This document shows positions 1-12,690 of a stretch of DNA of 64,000 bases, in pieces. Below the pieces are notes generated by a model. That model had not been told where the DNA came from. It saw nothing but the letters and a program-made list of their open reading frames with translations, and did not search any database. The stretch is from positions 54,165,561-54,229,560 of the forward strand of contig NC_088775.1 in NCBI RefSeq assembly GCF_954871325.1. The letters run 5' to 3'. The stretch is from Gordionus sp. m RMFG-2023 (Eukaryota > Nematomorpha > Gordioida > Chordodea > Parachordodidae). The number at the start of each line of letters is the position of its first letter. The first letter of the stretch is position 1. A program made the translations under genes and the position numbers.

Positions 1-185
1 ACCGATCAAATACGATTCGGTTAATTGACCTATTTGACCGGTGAAATATGGTTAAATTTAAATAAATGTTTTTTAAGACAATATTAACTTTATTTTGTAA
101 ATAATAGTAAAATGAATCTATATTATTAATTTTATATATTTTTTAAATTCATTGTCAATCAATAACTAATGTTTCGCTATCCGTG

Positions 186-332
186 GCAGAGTCTTGTTTT
201 GATTATTCAATCAATTTTAATGTTATTGAGACTTCAATCGATGACCAATTTCTTTCTGAAGAAGCAGAACTAGGAATTATTAGTAATGTCACTTCTCTTA
301 ATGGGCATGTTGAGCAAAGCCATTTCCACTAA
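186..332 (+). other. possible exon remnant, unknown family
   Basis: A 49-codon open stretch ends at a TAA and is richer in G+C and acidic codons than its surroundings (contains SCFDYS, DDQFLSEEAE and GHVEQSHFH). It is open further to the left in the same frame, so it may be the end of an exon. I do not recognise a family. It lies near terminal-looking motifs (GGTCAATTGACC at about 495 and a relative at the window start), so it may belong to a transposon rather than a host gene. Confidence 0.2.
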
Positions 333-1714
333 TTTGAGGCTGGAATCTGATTGTTTCGAAGTTACTTCTTTCCATATAATTTACAATTAATTCATACTTT
401 ATTAACTTCTGAGGACCCAATAAATAAGCAGCATTGTAATCACATGTATTAATTCTATTTTCAACCATATTTGACTATGTCAAATACTCCTCAGGTCAAT
501 TGACCGTCTTGTTAACCCAGATATAAACCGGTACGCAAATCACAATAAAATATAAAATTAAACATTTTATAATGATTTAAAAAGTTAATCAAAATATCAT
601 TCATAAATAATTTAATCTTCTTTGATATTGGGTATTTTTTAATAATTTGTTGTGTTAGGTATTAGATCTCGACGTATATTAAGTAAAGCTAGTCCATTCA
701 ATCGATTTTAAGATTTCGTAATTTTGAGATAGGTTTTTGTTGTATCTGTCGATTGTAATTGACATTGACAGATATGGACGTATTTGAATATACTTTTTCG
801 AGAAGAAAGGATTATTGTTTTTATATAATGTAATTTTTTTTGTTTATAAAAAGATTATTAAATTAGGTGTTATGAAATATTACACGGTAATTATAGATGT
901 TATAAGATATATTTATATTTAAATGGAATCTTGAGAATATTATTATAGCCTTTGTTTTGAAAATAAAGAAAATATACAATTATGATATTGATAAGAATAA
1001 AGAATATTGTTTAATGTTTCGATATACATATATGATAGTTTTTATTCACTGAAATGAAGAAAAGGTCCTCTCATTTGTGATTGTACTAATTGATATCATT
1101 TCCAAAATTTAATGTAATTTTAATATATTTGGAATAAATGTGATGTAAAGTAACGTCTTTACTCGTTATTTTAAAATTTTTCTTAAAAAATTATGGAAAA
1201 AACATATTTTATTGTATTATAAAAATTTTTTTATTTATTTTTTAAATTTTATAAATAATTTAAGCCGAGTAATAAGATCAACTACCAAATTCCTTCGTTT
1301 TTATTTAAAATTTTTGTTGTTAAATTTTCAGTCAAAACTGTTACACTAATTAATATAATATTGAATCAATCAAGATATGTTAATTTATATATATTATGTC
1401 AGTTGTACATATTTCTCAGGTGAAGATGATTTAACCTGCCCTGGCCCCAATATGAAATATTTTTTACGCCAATAAAAAAATTAAGGGTACAAAGTGCAAC
1501 TCAAATATTTCCTCAATTGTGTAATAAATAAGGGCAGTCATCCGATTAAACCGGTTATAATAAGTTTTTTATAATTCCGTGAAATTAATGGTCTTATTAA
1601 TGAGAATAACCATTGACATCTCTTGCGAACAAATTGCAGAGATTTACAGATAACAACAGGTCGTTCATATATATATTGTATGGTTAGGATTAATTAAAAA
1701 ATATGATATGTATA
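333..1714. other. no gene seen
   Basis: A+T-rich DNA with stops in all frames. A slightly more G+C-rich patch at about 1430-1640 shows no recognisable product. Nothing else is supported. Confidence 0.5.
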
Positions 1715-2109
1715 TGTCGTAATTTTTAAAGGAATCACGACTATCCGGGATCTTCACGGGATTTAAAGGGATAACTAAAAAATTAGGGTTGATAATTAAG
1801 GAATGATAATACGGGATTATCACGTTTTAATCGTGATAAAGAGGAATCTTATTTTAAAAGCGTTTTCTACGAGTTTCGTAGCGTTTTTAATTTTCAATTT
1901 TGTTTTTTTTGGCCTTATGATATAAGATATGTTTAGTATAGGGTATCATTCGATAGCTAATCAAAAGATTTATTCAACTGGAGGTCAATCTCTGCCCCAG
2001 TGATAATACCGTATAGTTCTTTATCCTTTAAAAAATTGAAATTTTAAAGGGATCCCTTTAAATCCCGTGAAGATCCCGGATAGTCATGATCCCTTTAAAA
2101 ATTACGACA
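1715..2109. mobile_element. palindromic MITE with TA flanks
   Basis: The two ends are near-perfect inverted copies of each other over about 60 bp, beginning TGTCGTAATTTTTAAAGG and including GACTATCCGGGATCTTCACG. Each end abuts TA, the target duplication of Tc1/mariner-type elements. The interior has no open frame. The family assignment is inferred only from the TA flanks, and the flanking DNA is itself TA-rich, so the duplication is weak evidence. Confidence 0.6.
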
Positions 2110-2819
2110 TATATATATATATGAATGTTATAGACCCTGTTACGGCTCTTCGATTTTAGAAAATTTGGAATATCTCACTCCCATGATAACTGTTATAATA
2201 TTAAAACTTAAAAAAATTACTTTAAATAATTTCAAGTTTTGTAAGCCACCTATTAAGGCAATCCTGAAAGACATAGATAAAAGGTATTCATTAAAATATT
2301 GTTTATAATTTATATTTTGATTATATTTATTTTCAATAGATTCGAACAAATCTATAAAGATGAATATATAGTATAATCAATAATTCACCCACTAATTAAA
2401 TTAGCCCTGGATAAATTTATAGGTCAGCGAAAGCTTGAATTATTCCCGTTTGATAAAATAATGACAAAGAAAAAACTGACTGTGATTCCTTTAAAAATTA
2501 AAACACATACCAGATTATTTTTTGATAAAAATAAAAATTTGGGATCTAAATGAAAATTTTTTTGAAGATGATCTATAGTTATTTTCAAAATAAGGATTAT
2601 TCTTTAATTTTTAATTAATTCCCCCCAATTAAAATGATTATTATCAAACACAATACAATCCTCCCATGCTTTGCGCCAAACGTGTGTTTAACACAGTGAA
2701 AGATGTGTTGATCACAATCTTTTTTGGAAATCAATAAAAATATCCTATCTTATAATATATTATTTTTGTATAATTTTATTTATATTATATTAGGAAATTT
2801 TTATATTATTTAATTTTTT

Positions 2820-2942
2820 AAGTAACGAACGTGCTGAATAGCCAGTAACGTGCGTTCCTTTTTTCACAAGGTAACAGTGACGGTAACGCGTTCCTTTTTT
2901 TGACGTAACGAGTAACGCGTTTCTGTTTTGAGGTAACGTTTA
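2820..2942. mobile_element. transposon end fragment with GTAACG repeats
   Basis: A cluster of GTAACG and CGTTCC motifs in both directions, with runs of T between them, stands out in A+T-rich DNA. Such degenerate subterminal repeats are common in hAT elements. No second end or target duplication was found, so this is a fragment call. Confidence 0.35.
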
Positions 2943-3678
2943 CATCACAAGGAAATCATAAATATATTTTAAAGTATGCAATGCTTTCACTGTGCTTCTT
3001 AGAGGATTATACTAATTAATTTTTTATAAAATTTTGAAATTAAATAAGCCTTCAGATACATTTATATCCTCTGAATAAAATTTAGCTAAATATTTAATTT
3101 TTTCCATATCAAGATTTGATTAGATGGATTTATACCTAAAACGAACTATTTGTTATTCGATATTCGACTCGATTCGAAAATTTGAATCGAATTCGAATAA
3201 GGAAAATATATTATTCGTCGAATAATTTTTTATCTATTATTCGATTAAAATAATAATATTGAAAAATAATCATATCTTATTAGTAGGAATTATTTGCAAT
3301 TATTCCTATTTAATAAAATTTCCTAGTGGAATAATGATGAAACATTTTATATTTCAAAAATTGTTGTTAACGGCTGTTTTTATTCGAATAACTTCATAAT
3401 ATAAAATTAACTTCCGAAAATTGTTATATGATGGACGAAGAAAGTATTTATTTTTATATGCAATTTATAACACATATACAATTATAATAAACTAGTAGCC
3501 ATCCAGTCAAGAATGGTGGTCAAACCAGATATTTCTCCGTCGTTTGATGATGGAGAAATCATAAATTTTACTTTTTGCAAAATCTTTTTGTTTAAAAAAT
3601 TTGTTGTTGGTATATTTGTCTTCTACATGATATGAATATTATATTGATTTTACTACATTATATATTAAAAATTATATA

Positions 3679-5996
3679 GGTGAATTCCATATCAAATCAA
3701 CCAAGGTTTCAACCCGACCCCCTTCAGTTTTTCTTAAATTTTGTATACTGGTAGTATATACTATAATTAAGAAAAAAATGAAATTTTACCTTCCAACACA
3801 GTTTACCCGCTAAGATATGGCCGTTTAAAGCGCGGAAAAATGGTACATTTTTGACAAAATGCACCTTTCCTTTATTTTCAAATATCTCGAGAAATAAAAG
3901 TTCTTTAAAATGACATAAAAATAAATATCATGGACATTTTATTAATATCGAAAACCGGAAATGACCATAGAAAAAAAGGTATTTTTTCAAATTTTTTTTT
4001 CTGTAGATAGATATCACACTGCTTTATATTTGTACAAAATCCTAGACTGGGATGAACATGGGTTTAGGAGTTATCACTCTTTATATGGCTAAAATTGAAC
4101 AAATTTAACATTAATATCATCATATTTTAATTTAATGAATAGTTATGAAATAATGTTAATTTAAAAATTATGTCTAAATGATAGGCCCTTACTTTTTTTT
4201 ATTATAAAAAAAATTTGAGAGGTGTTGGATAATGAGCTTTGTTTAGCACTTTAGTTAAATTTTGTCTCGAAGTTACTTGACAAAATAATTCTAAACATAT
4301 TTATAAATTTATTTGCCTTAATTTGCATTACATATAATACAATCAAAAATTTATAATTAAAATATATCATATATTATAATCATCCAAGGAATTTTAATAA
4401 ATTATGACTTTTGTTTTCGTCTAGGGGAATAAAATCTTGGAATTTTGTGTTCCAGAAATTCTCTTTGCTCTCAAAAATCTGCTTTCAAGATGACTTTCTA
4501 TGTTCATATATTCATTATTGCTCACAAATATATAATTTACCCCATCGATATTATTTCTTGCATAATTAAATAAATCCATTGTTGTCAATATGTGATGTTC
4601 ATATGGACGTTGCAAGCTTGCTCGAGCTGCTAACCGTTTAGTAACGGCCCCCAAAATGTCGCATGGACTTTTACCTTGTGCGGTTTCAAAAAATGTCACT
4701 CAGCCTTTATCCCAAAAGCCTTTTCATGATTGTAGAGATTAATGAAATCTTTTATTTTTATATTGGTTACTGCTCCATCACAAAAATAATAAATTTTAGC
4801 AACACTATTAAATCTTTCCTTCAAGCATACGATCAATTTTTAAAATAAATAAAATGCACATGCTTTGTGTTTTAAACAATCTGATATAACACTAAATTTA
4901 CATTGTTTTTTTATGTTGTTCTCACGGTAATAAATTATAAAAGAGTTGATAGTGGCTTGATTATTAGTCTGATTAAATCCTTGTGCATGGTTCTGCACTA
5001 CAAATGCATAGTTTTCTGAAAAGTCTGCAATAACTAAGAATTCGCCAACATTTAAACTGAATTTTAAAAAGTTTCGAATTAATGATTATCGTGAAGCTAT
5101 AAACAAATTAGGAATTAAATTGTTTAATTATTCAATTAAATAATCTACAAATTCGTCAGCGGATTTTGTCAATGTTTCGAGGGTAGTTCGATCAACTGCT
5201 ATACATTGTTTGAATGTTTTAAAATCTATAGAATTCTCGTCAAATAATATATTAAGCCTTTCTTTTAATTTTGAATATATGGGGGAAAATTTATTGTTGA
5301 ATTTCAATTTTGGTAGATTATTTTTAGCTAAATAAAATAAAAATTATTTTGTCAATTAATTTTAATTTCGAGATAAAATTTAACTAAAGTTTTAAACAGC
5401 TCATTATCCCAGCCACCTCTCAAATTATTTTTTATAGGGCTTATCATATAGACATAATTTTTAAATTAACATTATTTTATAACTATTCATTAAATTAAAA
5501 TAGATGATATTAATGTTAAATTTGTTCAATTTTAGCCATATAAAGAGTGATAACTCCTAAACCCATGTTCATCCCAGTCTAAGATTTTTTATAAATATAA
5601 AGCAGTATGATATCTATCTACAGAAAAAAAAATTTGATTTTTTTTTCTATGGCAATTTCAGGTTTTACACATCCGTTTTTCGATATTAATAAAATGTCCA
5701 TGATATTTATTTTTATGTCATTTTAAAGAACTTCTATTAAGCTACAAAACAAAATTTAAATTATTTTTCTAACATAATTATTTCTCGAGATATTTGAAAA
5801 TAAATGAGGCATTTTGTCAAAAATGTACCATTTTACTGGGCTTTAAACGGCCATATCTTAGCGGGTAAACTGTGTTGGAAAATAAAATTTCATTTTTTTC
5901 TTAGTTATAGTATATACTACCAGTATACATTAAGAGAAATTAAAGGGGGTCGGGTAGAAAATCGACTTTTTTTGTTGATTTGATATGGAATTCACC
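3679..5996 (-). mobile_element. long-TIR DNA transposon, copy 1
   Basis: Both ends begin GGTGAATTCCATATCAAATC and stay similar for roughly 350 bp inward, including a shared block with CGGCCATATCTTAGCGGGTA. The possible duplication ATATA is in low-complexity DNA and not decisive. The minus strand between the ends carries pieces of a transposase of the same family as the element at 8.8-11.8 kb. The family is widespread in invertebrate genomes and may belong with the Sola group, but I am not certain of its formal name. Confidence 0.7.
4421..5240 (-). pseudogene. long-TIR transposase remnant (C-terminal half)
   Basis: In minus-strand order the pieces are: a stretch with TLETLTKSADEFVDYL (about 5160-5210), then EFLVIADFSENYAFVVQN with QATINSFIIYY (about 4920-5050), then YYFCDGAVT (about 4790), then KSPCDILGAVTKRLAARAS, NNEYMNIE and SRFLRA down to 4421. 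These blocks occur in the same order in the 8.8-11.8 kb copy: TSLDTLTQTADEFLN, the DFSEN-like block, YYYSDGSAAQYKN, the G-x-CDG-x-GG block and RFSRAFSIYGTQ. Family members read as one protein, but here at least one in-frame stop (before HFF, about 4700) and frame changes split it. Catalytic acidic residues probably lie in the DFSEN and SDG blocks (inference). Confidence 0.65.
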
Positions 5997-6229
5997 ATAT
6001 ATATTTTCTATATTATCTTACTAATAAAATTTGTGTCTTTATTCCATAGTTAAATTTTACAAAATAAATTTAATATTCTATCTTTTTTAATTTATGGTTA
6101 AATAAAATTTTCGAATTGAATCGAATAATCATTTTATTATTCGTACGAATACGAATAATGAATTATTTGATTTAAACGAATACGAATAATGAATTATTCG
6201 ATTCGTATTTTTGTAGGTATAGATGGAGT

Positions 6230-7700
6230 TATAAAATATAGTATTTGTAAATTGGATAGAGCCATTTAATGAATCACAAATCGTTCATTGATTTGAGTTG
6301 TATCCAGAAGTGGAATAAAAACGGTTATTTTATGTAATCCTCAATTGAGCCCACGTTAATATTGGAACGATTGTTTGTCGATGAGTCGAGGCTTGCAAAT
6401 CTCAGAATCATATAATTTTGTTTTCACCTCAACAATCACATAAATCTGGAGAAATTCTTGGTCGATATTATCTCTTAGTTTTCTTAGTTGTATTATAAAA
6501 ATATTCCGATTCTCATAACTTCAGCCAAATCCATATGATTTTTTTGAAAAATATTGCAAAAATTTGTGTAAATTAATTAATACATTCCAATGAAAAACAT
6601 AAGCAGCCATATTAAATCTAATAATGTATCAGCTTCAGATGAAATATAAGAACATTCTGATATTTATCCAAGGGCACTCAAAAGAGGCTTTTCCAGCTCC
6701 AAAAAATGTTGTAACAGCTTGATGTCGAAGGCTCAATCTTGTAGGACATTTTTTGATTTTTTTCTTCCTGTAGCATAAGTAGCAGAATAACGTAGTTTGT
6801 TATATAAATTTTATATTAAATATTCAATAATCTTTGAAATTTATTTTTAAATTTAATAAAGGGCAGGCAGTGGAGGCCATGTTTGATTGGGAAAAGTGCT
6901 TTCTAGATATAGTTGTGACGCATTTTAGGTATTATTACTTTACTGAGATGATTAATTTTTATATGAAAAATTTTATAATTTTTATCAATTTCGGCTAGGG
7001 TTCTTTAAAAAAATCTACCTGAATTGGGCTTTTAATACCCTAAATTCAGCAATAATGCTTGGAGATCTTTGATAAAATTTTTATCGCAATAGCAAAACAA
7101 AATACCTGCCATATCAGGTTTCCCCTAAATTAATGCATTATCAAATTTCTTTTATAATTAAATATTTTTTCATGTTCTATTTTCAATACAAAAAAATTAA
7201 AAATTGTCAAAATATCTTATCTTATTATTTTTATTATATTTGAAAATAAAAATAAAGAATTCCATTTGTTGAAAATTTTGATTTGAATTAACTTGTTTTA
7301 ATAATGATTTCTATTTCCTGTTTTTCTAATCTTGATATGGATTTCCTTTCTTGCTTAGGGGGAGGTAAAATGAACAATAAACTTCTAGTAAACAAATTAT
7401 GGAAAAATAAAATAAGTTCATTAAATTAAGTTATAATAATACAAATTGCTTATATCCATATACCAAAATCCAAAATTAATAAAAATTGGTCACTAGCCTA
7501 TTCCTTAAAAATAAACAACTAATCTTAATTATTTGTCAAATAACTAAAAATTTATGACAATGCCCGTGAATTCCGGATTTCTCTCCTCAAAAGACGTGCG
7601 GTAACCGCAGTTAAATATTCCTGTCATATAACATTTATAATTATTCCATTTGAGTAAAAACTTTCAATACTTATTCATATAATTACTATATTTAAATTAT
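6230..7700. other. mostly noncoding; possible 3' exons of the SOCS gene
   Basis: No family was recognised. Short open stretches exist: a plus-strand one at about 6855-7000 (AVEAMFDWEKCFLDIVV) and a minus-strand one near 7300-7420 that would join in phase to the SOCS exon and read LPPPKQERKSISRL before a stop. A G+C-richer patch at 7560-7625 reads YLTAVTARLLRREIRNS on the minus strand but does not join in phase. None of these looks convincingly like a SOCS box. Confidence 0.25.
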
Positions 7701-7705
7701 TTTAC

Positions 7706-8079
7706 CTGCAAACATATTTGAGAGAATATGCTTTATTAAACCGATTTAGTGGCTTTTCAAGATATAGCGCTAAAGGGATAGGAGGGTTATTACAAATATC
7801 GGTAGGAAGATCTTTAATAGAATGCTTGTAAAACAAATTGTTATCATCATTGCCAAGCAGAAGACATTCCCATATTGAATTTTTTACATTTTTAATTAGA
7901 TCCATATAATTATATAAATTTTGCAATCGAAAATGGAAAATTTTTCCATTGGTTTTAAAGCTAAGAGTAAATAAATGGTAGTCATCGGTGCTATCTCTGA
8001 TTAAAAAAGAACCTTCCGAACTGTTTTTTAATTGTTTTTCAGCCTCAATCCATGTCAAAGGACCCCAATACCAACCAAA
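7706..8079 (-). CDS. SOCS6/7-like SH2 domain exon (suppressor of cytokine signalling)
   Basis: SOCS proteins bind phosphotyrosine through an SH2 domain and recruit an elongin/cullin ubiquitin ligase through a SOCS box. The exon opens FGWYWGPLTWIEAEKQL, typical of the SOCS6/7 SH2 start. It continues EGSFLIRDS, with the phosphate-binding arginine of the FLVR motif, then HLFTLSF and IFHFRLQ. It closes PLNRFNKAYSLKYVCR, where family members pass from the SH2 domain into the SOCS box. I place the start at an AG acceptor (ACAAG) because a stop lies just upstream in frame. The exon ends TGCAG before GTAAAA, so the SOCS box should be on a later exon, not found with confidence. Read without splicing it stops at once. 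Upstream exons were not found; the DNA beyond is filled by transposons from 8220 on. The exon itself is intact, and it is the only recognisable host gene here. Confidence 0.8.
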
Positions 8080-8219
8080 CTTGTAATTTGCAGAGGCAAG
8101 ATTTCATATAAAATAAATTATAATATAAGTTTAAATTATTATTTGAAGATCTACATATAATTTAGATTTTCGAAAAACATAAAATTTGAAGAACTTTTTA
8201 TTAAAAAAAATTTCGAGTA

Positions 8220-8517
8220 AGGCATCATTTATAGTAAATGCGTTACGTTATTTAACGCAGCATTATTACAAAATTAAACCAATAGGTATAAATTTATAAA
8301 TATGAAATGTATGATGATAACGCTATGATAAAATTTGAAAAACATGTTGCGATGCGCTGATAAAGAAATATGCGATACGATTATAAAAATAATAGCAAAT
8401 TCGATAAAAGGGTATATGATTTTTCTTAAATATTGTATAAAATAATTATTTTTATTTTAGATTTATAGAAAATTAGTTTTTAAAACTGAGTCAGCTGTCA
8501 TAAGGTTAAATGAGGCC
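8220..8517 (-). mobile_element. TA-flanked MITE, copy 1
   Basis: This is an inverted relative of the MITE at 17470-17796. Shared internal blocks include TAAATATGAAATGTATGATG-like sequence, the CGATACGATTATAAAAATAA block and ACGCAGC. The ends are AGGCATCATTTATAG and AGGCCTCATTTA (inverted), each next to TA. There is no coding capacity. Confidence 0.6.
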
Positions 8518-8821
8518 TAAATACCTTTTAAAGATTTTGCTCAGAATTTTTATTAATATAACAAAATCTTTTGTAATTTAAATTTTTGGTTAAAATCTTG
8601 ATCTAAATCTTTCATGATTCTGAGATTATAAAATCTTTAAAAAATTTTGCAAAAAAAATTATAAAGAGATATGGTTTTAAATTAACAGCTTTAAGGATTC
8701 TAGTAAACTAAGCTAATTGTAATTTGTGTATAAAAATTTACAGAAAATGACAAGCGAAATAAAACCCAATGATTTGATAACCTTATCTAAACAAATATAT
8801 ATATTATTAATATTTAAAAAA

Positions 8822-11818
8822 TTACCATATCAATCACTTTACAACCCAACCATCTCAGATTTTGTTAAAATATGGTATTTAAGTTAATAAAGTATTGTAA
8901 TTGACGAATCCAAAATATTAGAGTCTTAACTCTATTAGAACTGGATTTTTCGAAAAAAATGATTTTTTAAAATTGAGATAACTTTTATATTAGATGCACT
9001 ATGAATGTATATCTATTATGGCTCATTTTATAGCCCTACGTAAACTCTTGAACATATGTTAAATAAAATTAATTTTTAGTTTATATATTTTTTTAAATTG
9101 CGGTTAAAAATTTGTAAATTTTAAAATGTTAGAGTAAATTTTTTTTTCCAAATTTCAGATATTTTGTAAAGAGTACCAAGAACTGTTCATATAAAAAATT
9201 TCAAAGCGAGGCCAAAAAAATTAATTAGAAAAAATCTCATTTTAAAAAATCCGCTAGATGGCGCAAGAAATTTAAAATATCAATTTTAACAATATAAATA
9301 AGTCAATCTAAGAATTTTTTTTTATTCCATAATAAAATATTTATCGAATAATTAATAGTAAGCGTATAATATAAATATTTAAAATAATTTTAATTTCTTT
9401 GAAATTAATTGAATTATCAATTTTTCGAATATTTTTTCCAATGATTATCCAATTAATGACGACAATGCGCAACTACCTACACTTTTTTAGAATCCTTAAA
9501 TTCTACTTTAAATCAAATGGGGCATTCTCCAATAAAAAAAAAAAAGAGACTAAGAGAAAAAATATCCCAAGAAAAAGCTCAGCAGAATTTCAAAAGCTAT
9601 TGGCAAAATTCTTCGACCAAAGATGAATAAAAATGATAGCGATGATTGGATAATTCATATGAAAAATAATTATCCATTATTATCTAAAACACAAAAATAT
9701 CAATTATTAACGACATTACCTCCAAATTGGAGCATTCACAAAATTAATAAACAATTTTACGCTTCGTTTTATATGATCAGTAATTCAAAATACATTCATA
9801 GTCAAAAGGGGATTCTTTCAACTCCTAATCCCAAGGCAGGTAAAACCATAGATCAAAACACAGTTGACGTTGTAAAAAGTTTCTATTTAAATGATGAATT
9901 TAGTAGATTATTGCCAGGAAAAAAAGATTGCGTTTCTATAATTGAAAATGATGAAAGGATTAAAGTTCAAAAACGGTTAATTCTTAATAATTTAAAAGAA
10001 ATCTATATAAATTTTAAAACTATCTACCCTTCTCTTAAAATCGGATTTTCAAAATTTGCCTCATTGCGCCCTAAAAATTGCATAATGCCAGGTTCAAGTG
10101 GCACTCACTCGGTTTGTGTCTACCTAATCCATCAGAATGTTAAGTTGCTAATAATAGGTAGCAATTTAGCAACTTTAACAAAAAATAGGGATTTTGAGAT
10201 AGACTTACAAAGACATAATTCCAAAAATGATTTGCAATCCTCCACTGCCAGCCTGTTATTTTAGCGAATGTCATGGTATTAAGGGCTAAATTAGAAAATT
10301 TATTAACACATGATATATACAGGATAACGTTCAAGCAATGGAAAACTGTAAATAGAACCAGTCTAGACACCCTAACACAAACTGCTGACGAATTTCTTAA
10401 TTTCTTATTTGAAAAAATATTTATTTTGATTCGCCATTCTTTTATTACTGAACAGCAAAATAGATTCCATCAGATTCTTAAAAACAACTTAAAGCTAGAT
10501 CATTATTTGGTTATCTGCATTTTTCTGAAATTATTCTTTTATACTTCAAGATGAAGTCCAAAGTTATCACTGGGCCACTTTCCAGGTTACCCTACATCCA
10601 TTTGGTATATATTATAAAGTAAATAATGTATTAAATCATATAAGTTATGTGGCCATATCCGAGTCGCTGGTGCATAACACTTGTTTATTTCATTTATTCC
10701 AAAAAAAATGATAAATTTTCTAAAAAATTACTTTTTATCTGAGCCAAAATACATTTATTATTATTCCGATGGGTCCGCGGCGCAATATAAAAATAGGAAA
10801 ATTTTTATAAATTTGTGGACTTCGCCATCCCAGCAGAGTGGCATTTTTTTCCTACTGTCCATGGGAAATGTTTGCGATGGAATAGGGGGAACCGTACAAC
10901 GTCCTTATGATAATCAAATAAAATCTCTGAATTCTTTAAATTCGCCATACATCCCATAAAGAATACCAAGATGAGCAAGAATTTTTAGAGGAACGATTTT
11001 CAAGAGCTTTTTCAATATATGGGACTCAAAAAATTCATGCAGTCTATCCTGTTAATTTATCACAAATAAATACAAAAAAATATTCTAGTGCTATTGAAGC
11101 CAAATTAGAAAAAATCCAAAATACAAAGCGAAATATCAACTAAAGATATTAAAGGGTATGTTACATGTTTATATGATAATGAATGGTGGTTATCATTCAA
11201 GGAAATTTAATTAAAATTATTTTAAATATTTATATTATATGCTTACTATTAATTATTCGATAAATATTTTATTATGGAATAAAAAAAAATTTCTTAGATT
11301 TTATATTGTTAAAATAAATATTTTAAATTTCTTGCACCATCTAGCGGATTTTTTTAAAATGAGATTTTTCTAATTAATTTTATGCCCCCCCCCACACTTT
11401 GAAATTTTTTATATGAACAGTTCTTAGTACTCTTTACAAAATATCTGAAATTTGGGGAAAAAAATTTAGTCTAACATTTTAAAAAATTACAAATTTTTAA
11501 CCGCAATTTAAAAGAAATATATAAACTGAAAATTAATTTTATTTAACATACGTTCAAGAGTTTACTTAGGGCTATAAAATGAGCCATAATAGATATACAT
11601 AGTGCATCTAATATAAAAGTTATCTCAATTTTAAAAAATCATTTTTTTCGAAAAATGACCAAGTTGACCCACTTTGAAGCCCTATATCTCCGGTTCTAAT
11701 AGAGTTAAGACTATAATATTTTGGATTCGTCAATTACAATACTTTATTAACTTAAACACCAAATTTAAACAAAATTTGAGATGGTCGGGTTGTAAAGTGA
11801 TTGTTTTGACATGGAATC
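8822..11818 (+). mobile_element. long-TIR DNA transposon, copy 2
   Basis: Inverted repeats of nearly 600 bp (about 8825-9400 and 11220-11818) share long blocks such as TTGACGAATCCAAAATATTA and TATATCTATTATGGCTCATT. The outer tips match copy 1 at 3.7 kb in the motif CCATATCAA, with a similar inner block (GCCCTATATCTCCGGTTCTA against GGCCATATCTTAGCGGGT). No clear target duplication could be read. The transposase lies between the repeats on the plus strand. Confidence 0.75.
9500..11143 (+). pseudogene. long-TIR transposase, frame-broken
   Basis: This is the best-preserved copy of the family in the window. Blocks in order: a basic N-terminus (KKKETKRKNIPRK, 9530-9626); a long frame at 9623-10150 with KGILSTPNPKAGKT, PGKKDCVS, IGFSKFASLRPKNC and GTHSVCVYLIHQNVKLL; a cysteine block CNPPLPACYFSECHG (about 10228-10270) in another frame; TSLDTLTQTADEFLNFLFEK (10350-10410); ILQDEVQSYHWATFQVTLHP (10545-10605); YYYSDGSAAQYKNRK (10755-10800); NVCDGIGGTVQRPYDNQ; and EFLEERFSRAFSIYGTQKIH up to a stop near 11143. 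Reading through needs at least three frame changes, and the expected DFSEN motif is damaged by a TGA near 10530. It is therefore probably not an active source unless some breaks are introns. Confidence 0.7.
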
Positions 11819-11889
11819 AATAATTAAATGTTTTACTTCTTTATGAAGTTAAAAAAAATGAAAAATTTTTAAAAAAGAAAAAATCCACT

Positions 11890-12390
11890 AGTAATAAAAA
11901 TTTACTATTCGACGAATATTTTTTCTTATTATTCATATTCTATTCTGTTTAAAGTCGTGATTATTATGAACAAGAATTGAAGATGACAAATTAATTCATT
12001 AAAATAATATAGTTAATCAAATCATTCTAAAATAACATAAATAAAACTAAAACGTAAAATATAAAACAAATATAAAGTAAAAATTATAAAACTTTTCCTT
12101 TTCTTCAATTATTACATTTTCGATCTCACTATTTATACTACTAAAATTTACATACCATCAATAATTATTTCATACAATTGTCATTTAATTTGCTTACAAT
12201 TTAAACCTTTCAATTACTTTTACAATTTAAATATTTCAATTATACTTACAAATTTTATATTTCAAATTAACTGTTTATCTTTAAATTAATACACGTATTT
12301 GACATATTCGAATCGAATAATTGTGCTACTTGTATTCTAAAAATACGAATCCAATCGCCTAATTCGCATTAGGCTTAGTAGCGACGTTAC
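11890..12390. mobile_element. remnant with TTCGAATAATTCGAA-type repeats
   Basis: It resembles the subterminal zones of the 3131-6221 element: ATTCGACGAATATT at about 11909 and ATTCGAATCGAATAATTG plus AAAAATACGAATCCAATCG at about 12306-12356. No clean ends or duplication were seen and no gene is present. Confidence 0.35.
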
Positions 12391-12690
12391 TTTTATAAAA
12401 AAAAGTACCAATTAATACCGCTGTTTTTTTCGAGCTAAAAATTTAAAAAAAATTATATAATAGGGCCATGCTGATATTTAATATCGGATCTGTACCGATA
12501 TTTAAAGTTTTCAAAAAATATAGGGTCGGGCCAATCTTTTTTAAAAACCCGATCCGATCCGATATTTTTTATTGTTTTGGTTATTTTATAATTGTATATA
12601 TAATCATATAATTTTTTATTTTATAAATAATTTCTTAATAATAAATAAATGAAAGGAACTAATATACAATTTATTTGTTGTAATGTTTAA

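Larger units (their letters stand above)
3131..6221. mobile_element. hAT-like element carrying a nested transposon
   Basis: The ends read TATACCTAAAACGAA and, inverted, TATACCTACAAAAATACGAA. They are followed by many short TTCGAATAATTCGAA-type subterminal repeats (3150-3250 and 6110-6215). Flanks GATGGATT and GATGGAGT match at 7 of 8 positions, which fits the 8-bp hAT duplication. No hAT transposase was recognised. The middle is occupied by a separate long-TIR element at 3679-5996, so the outer element is probably a nonautonomous copy used as a landing site. Confidence 0.55.
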
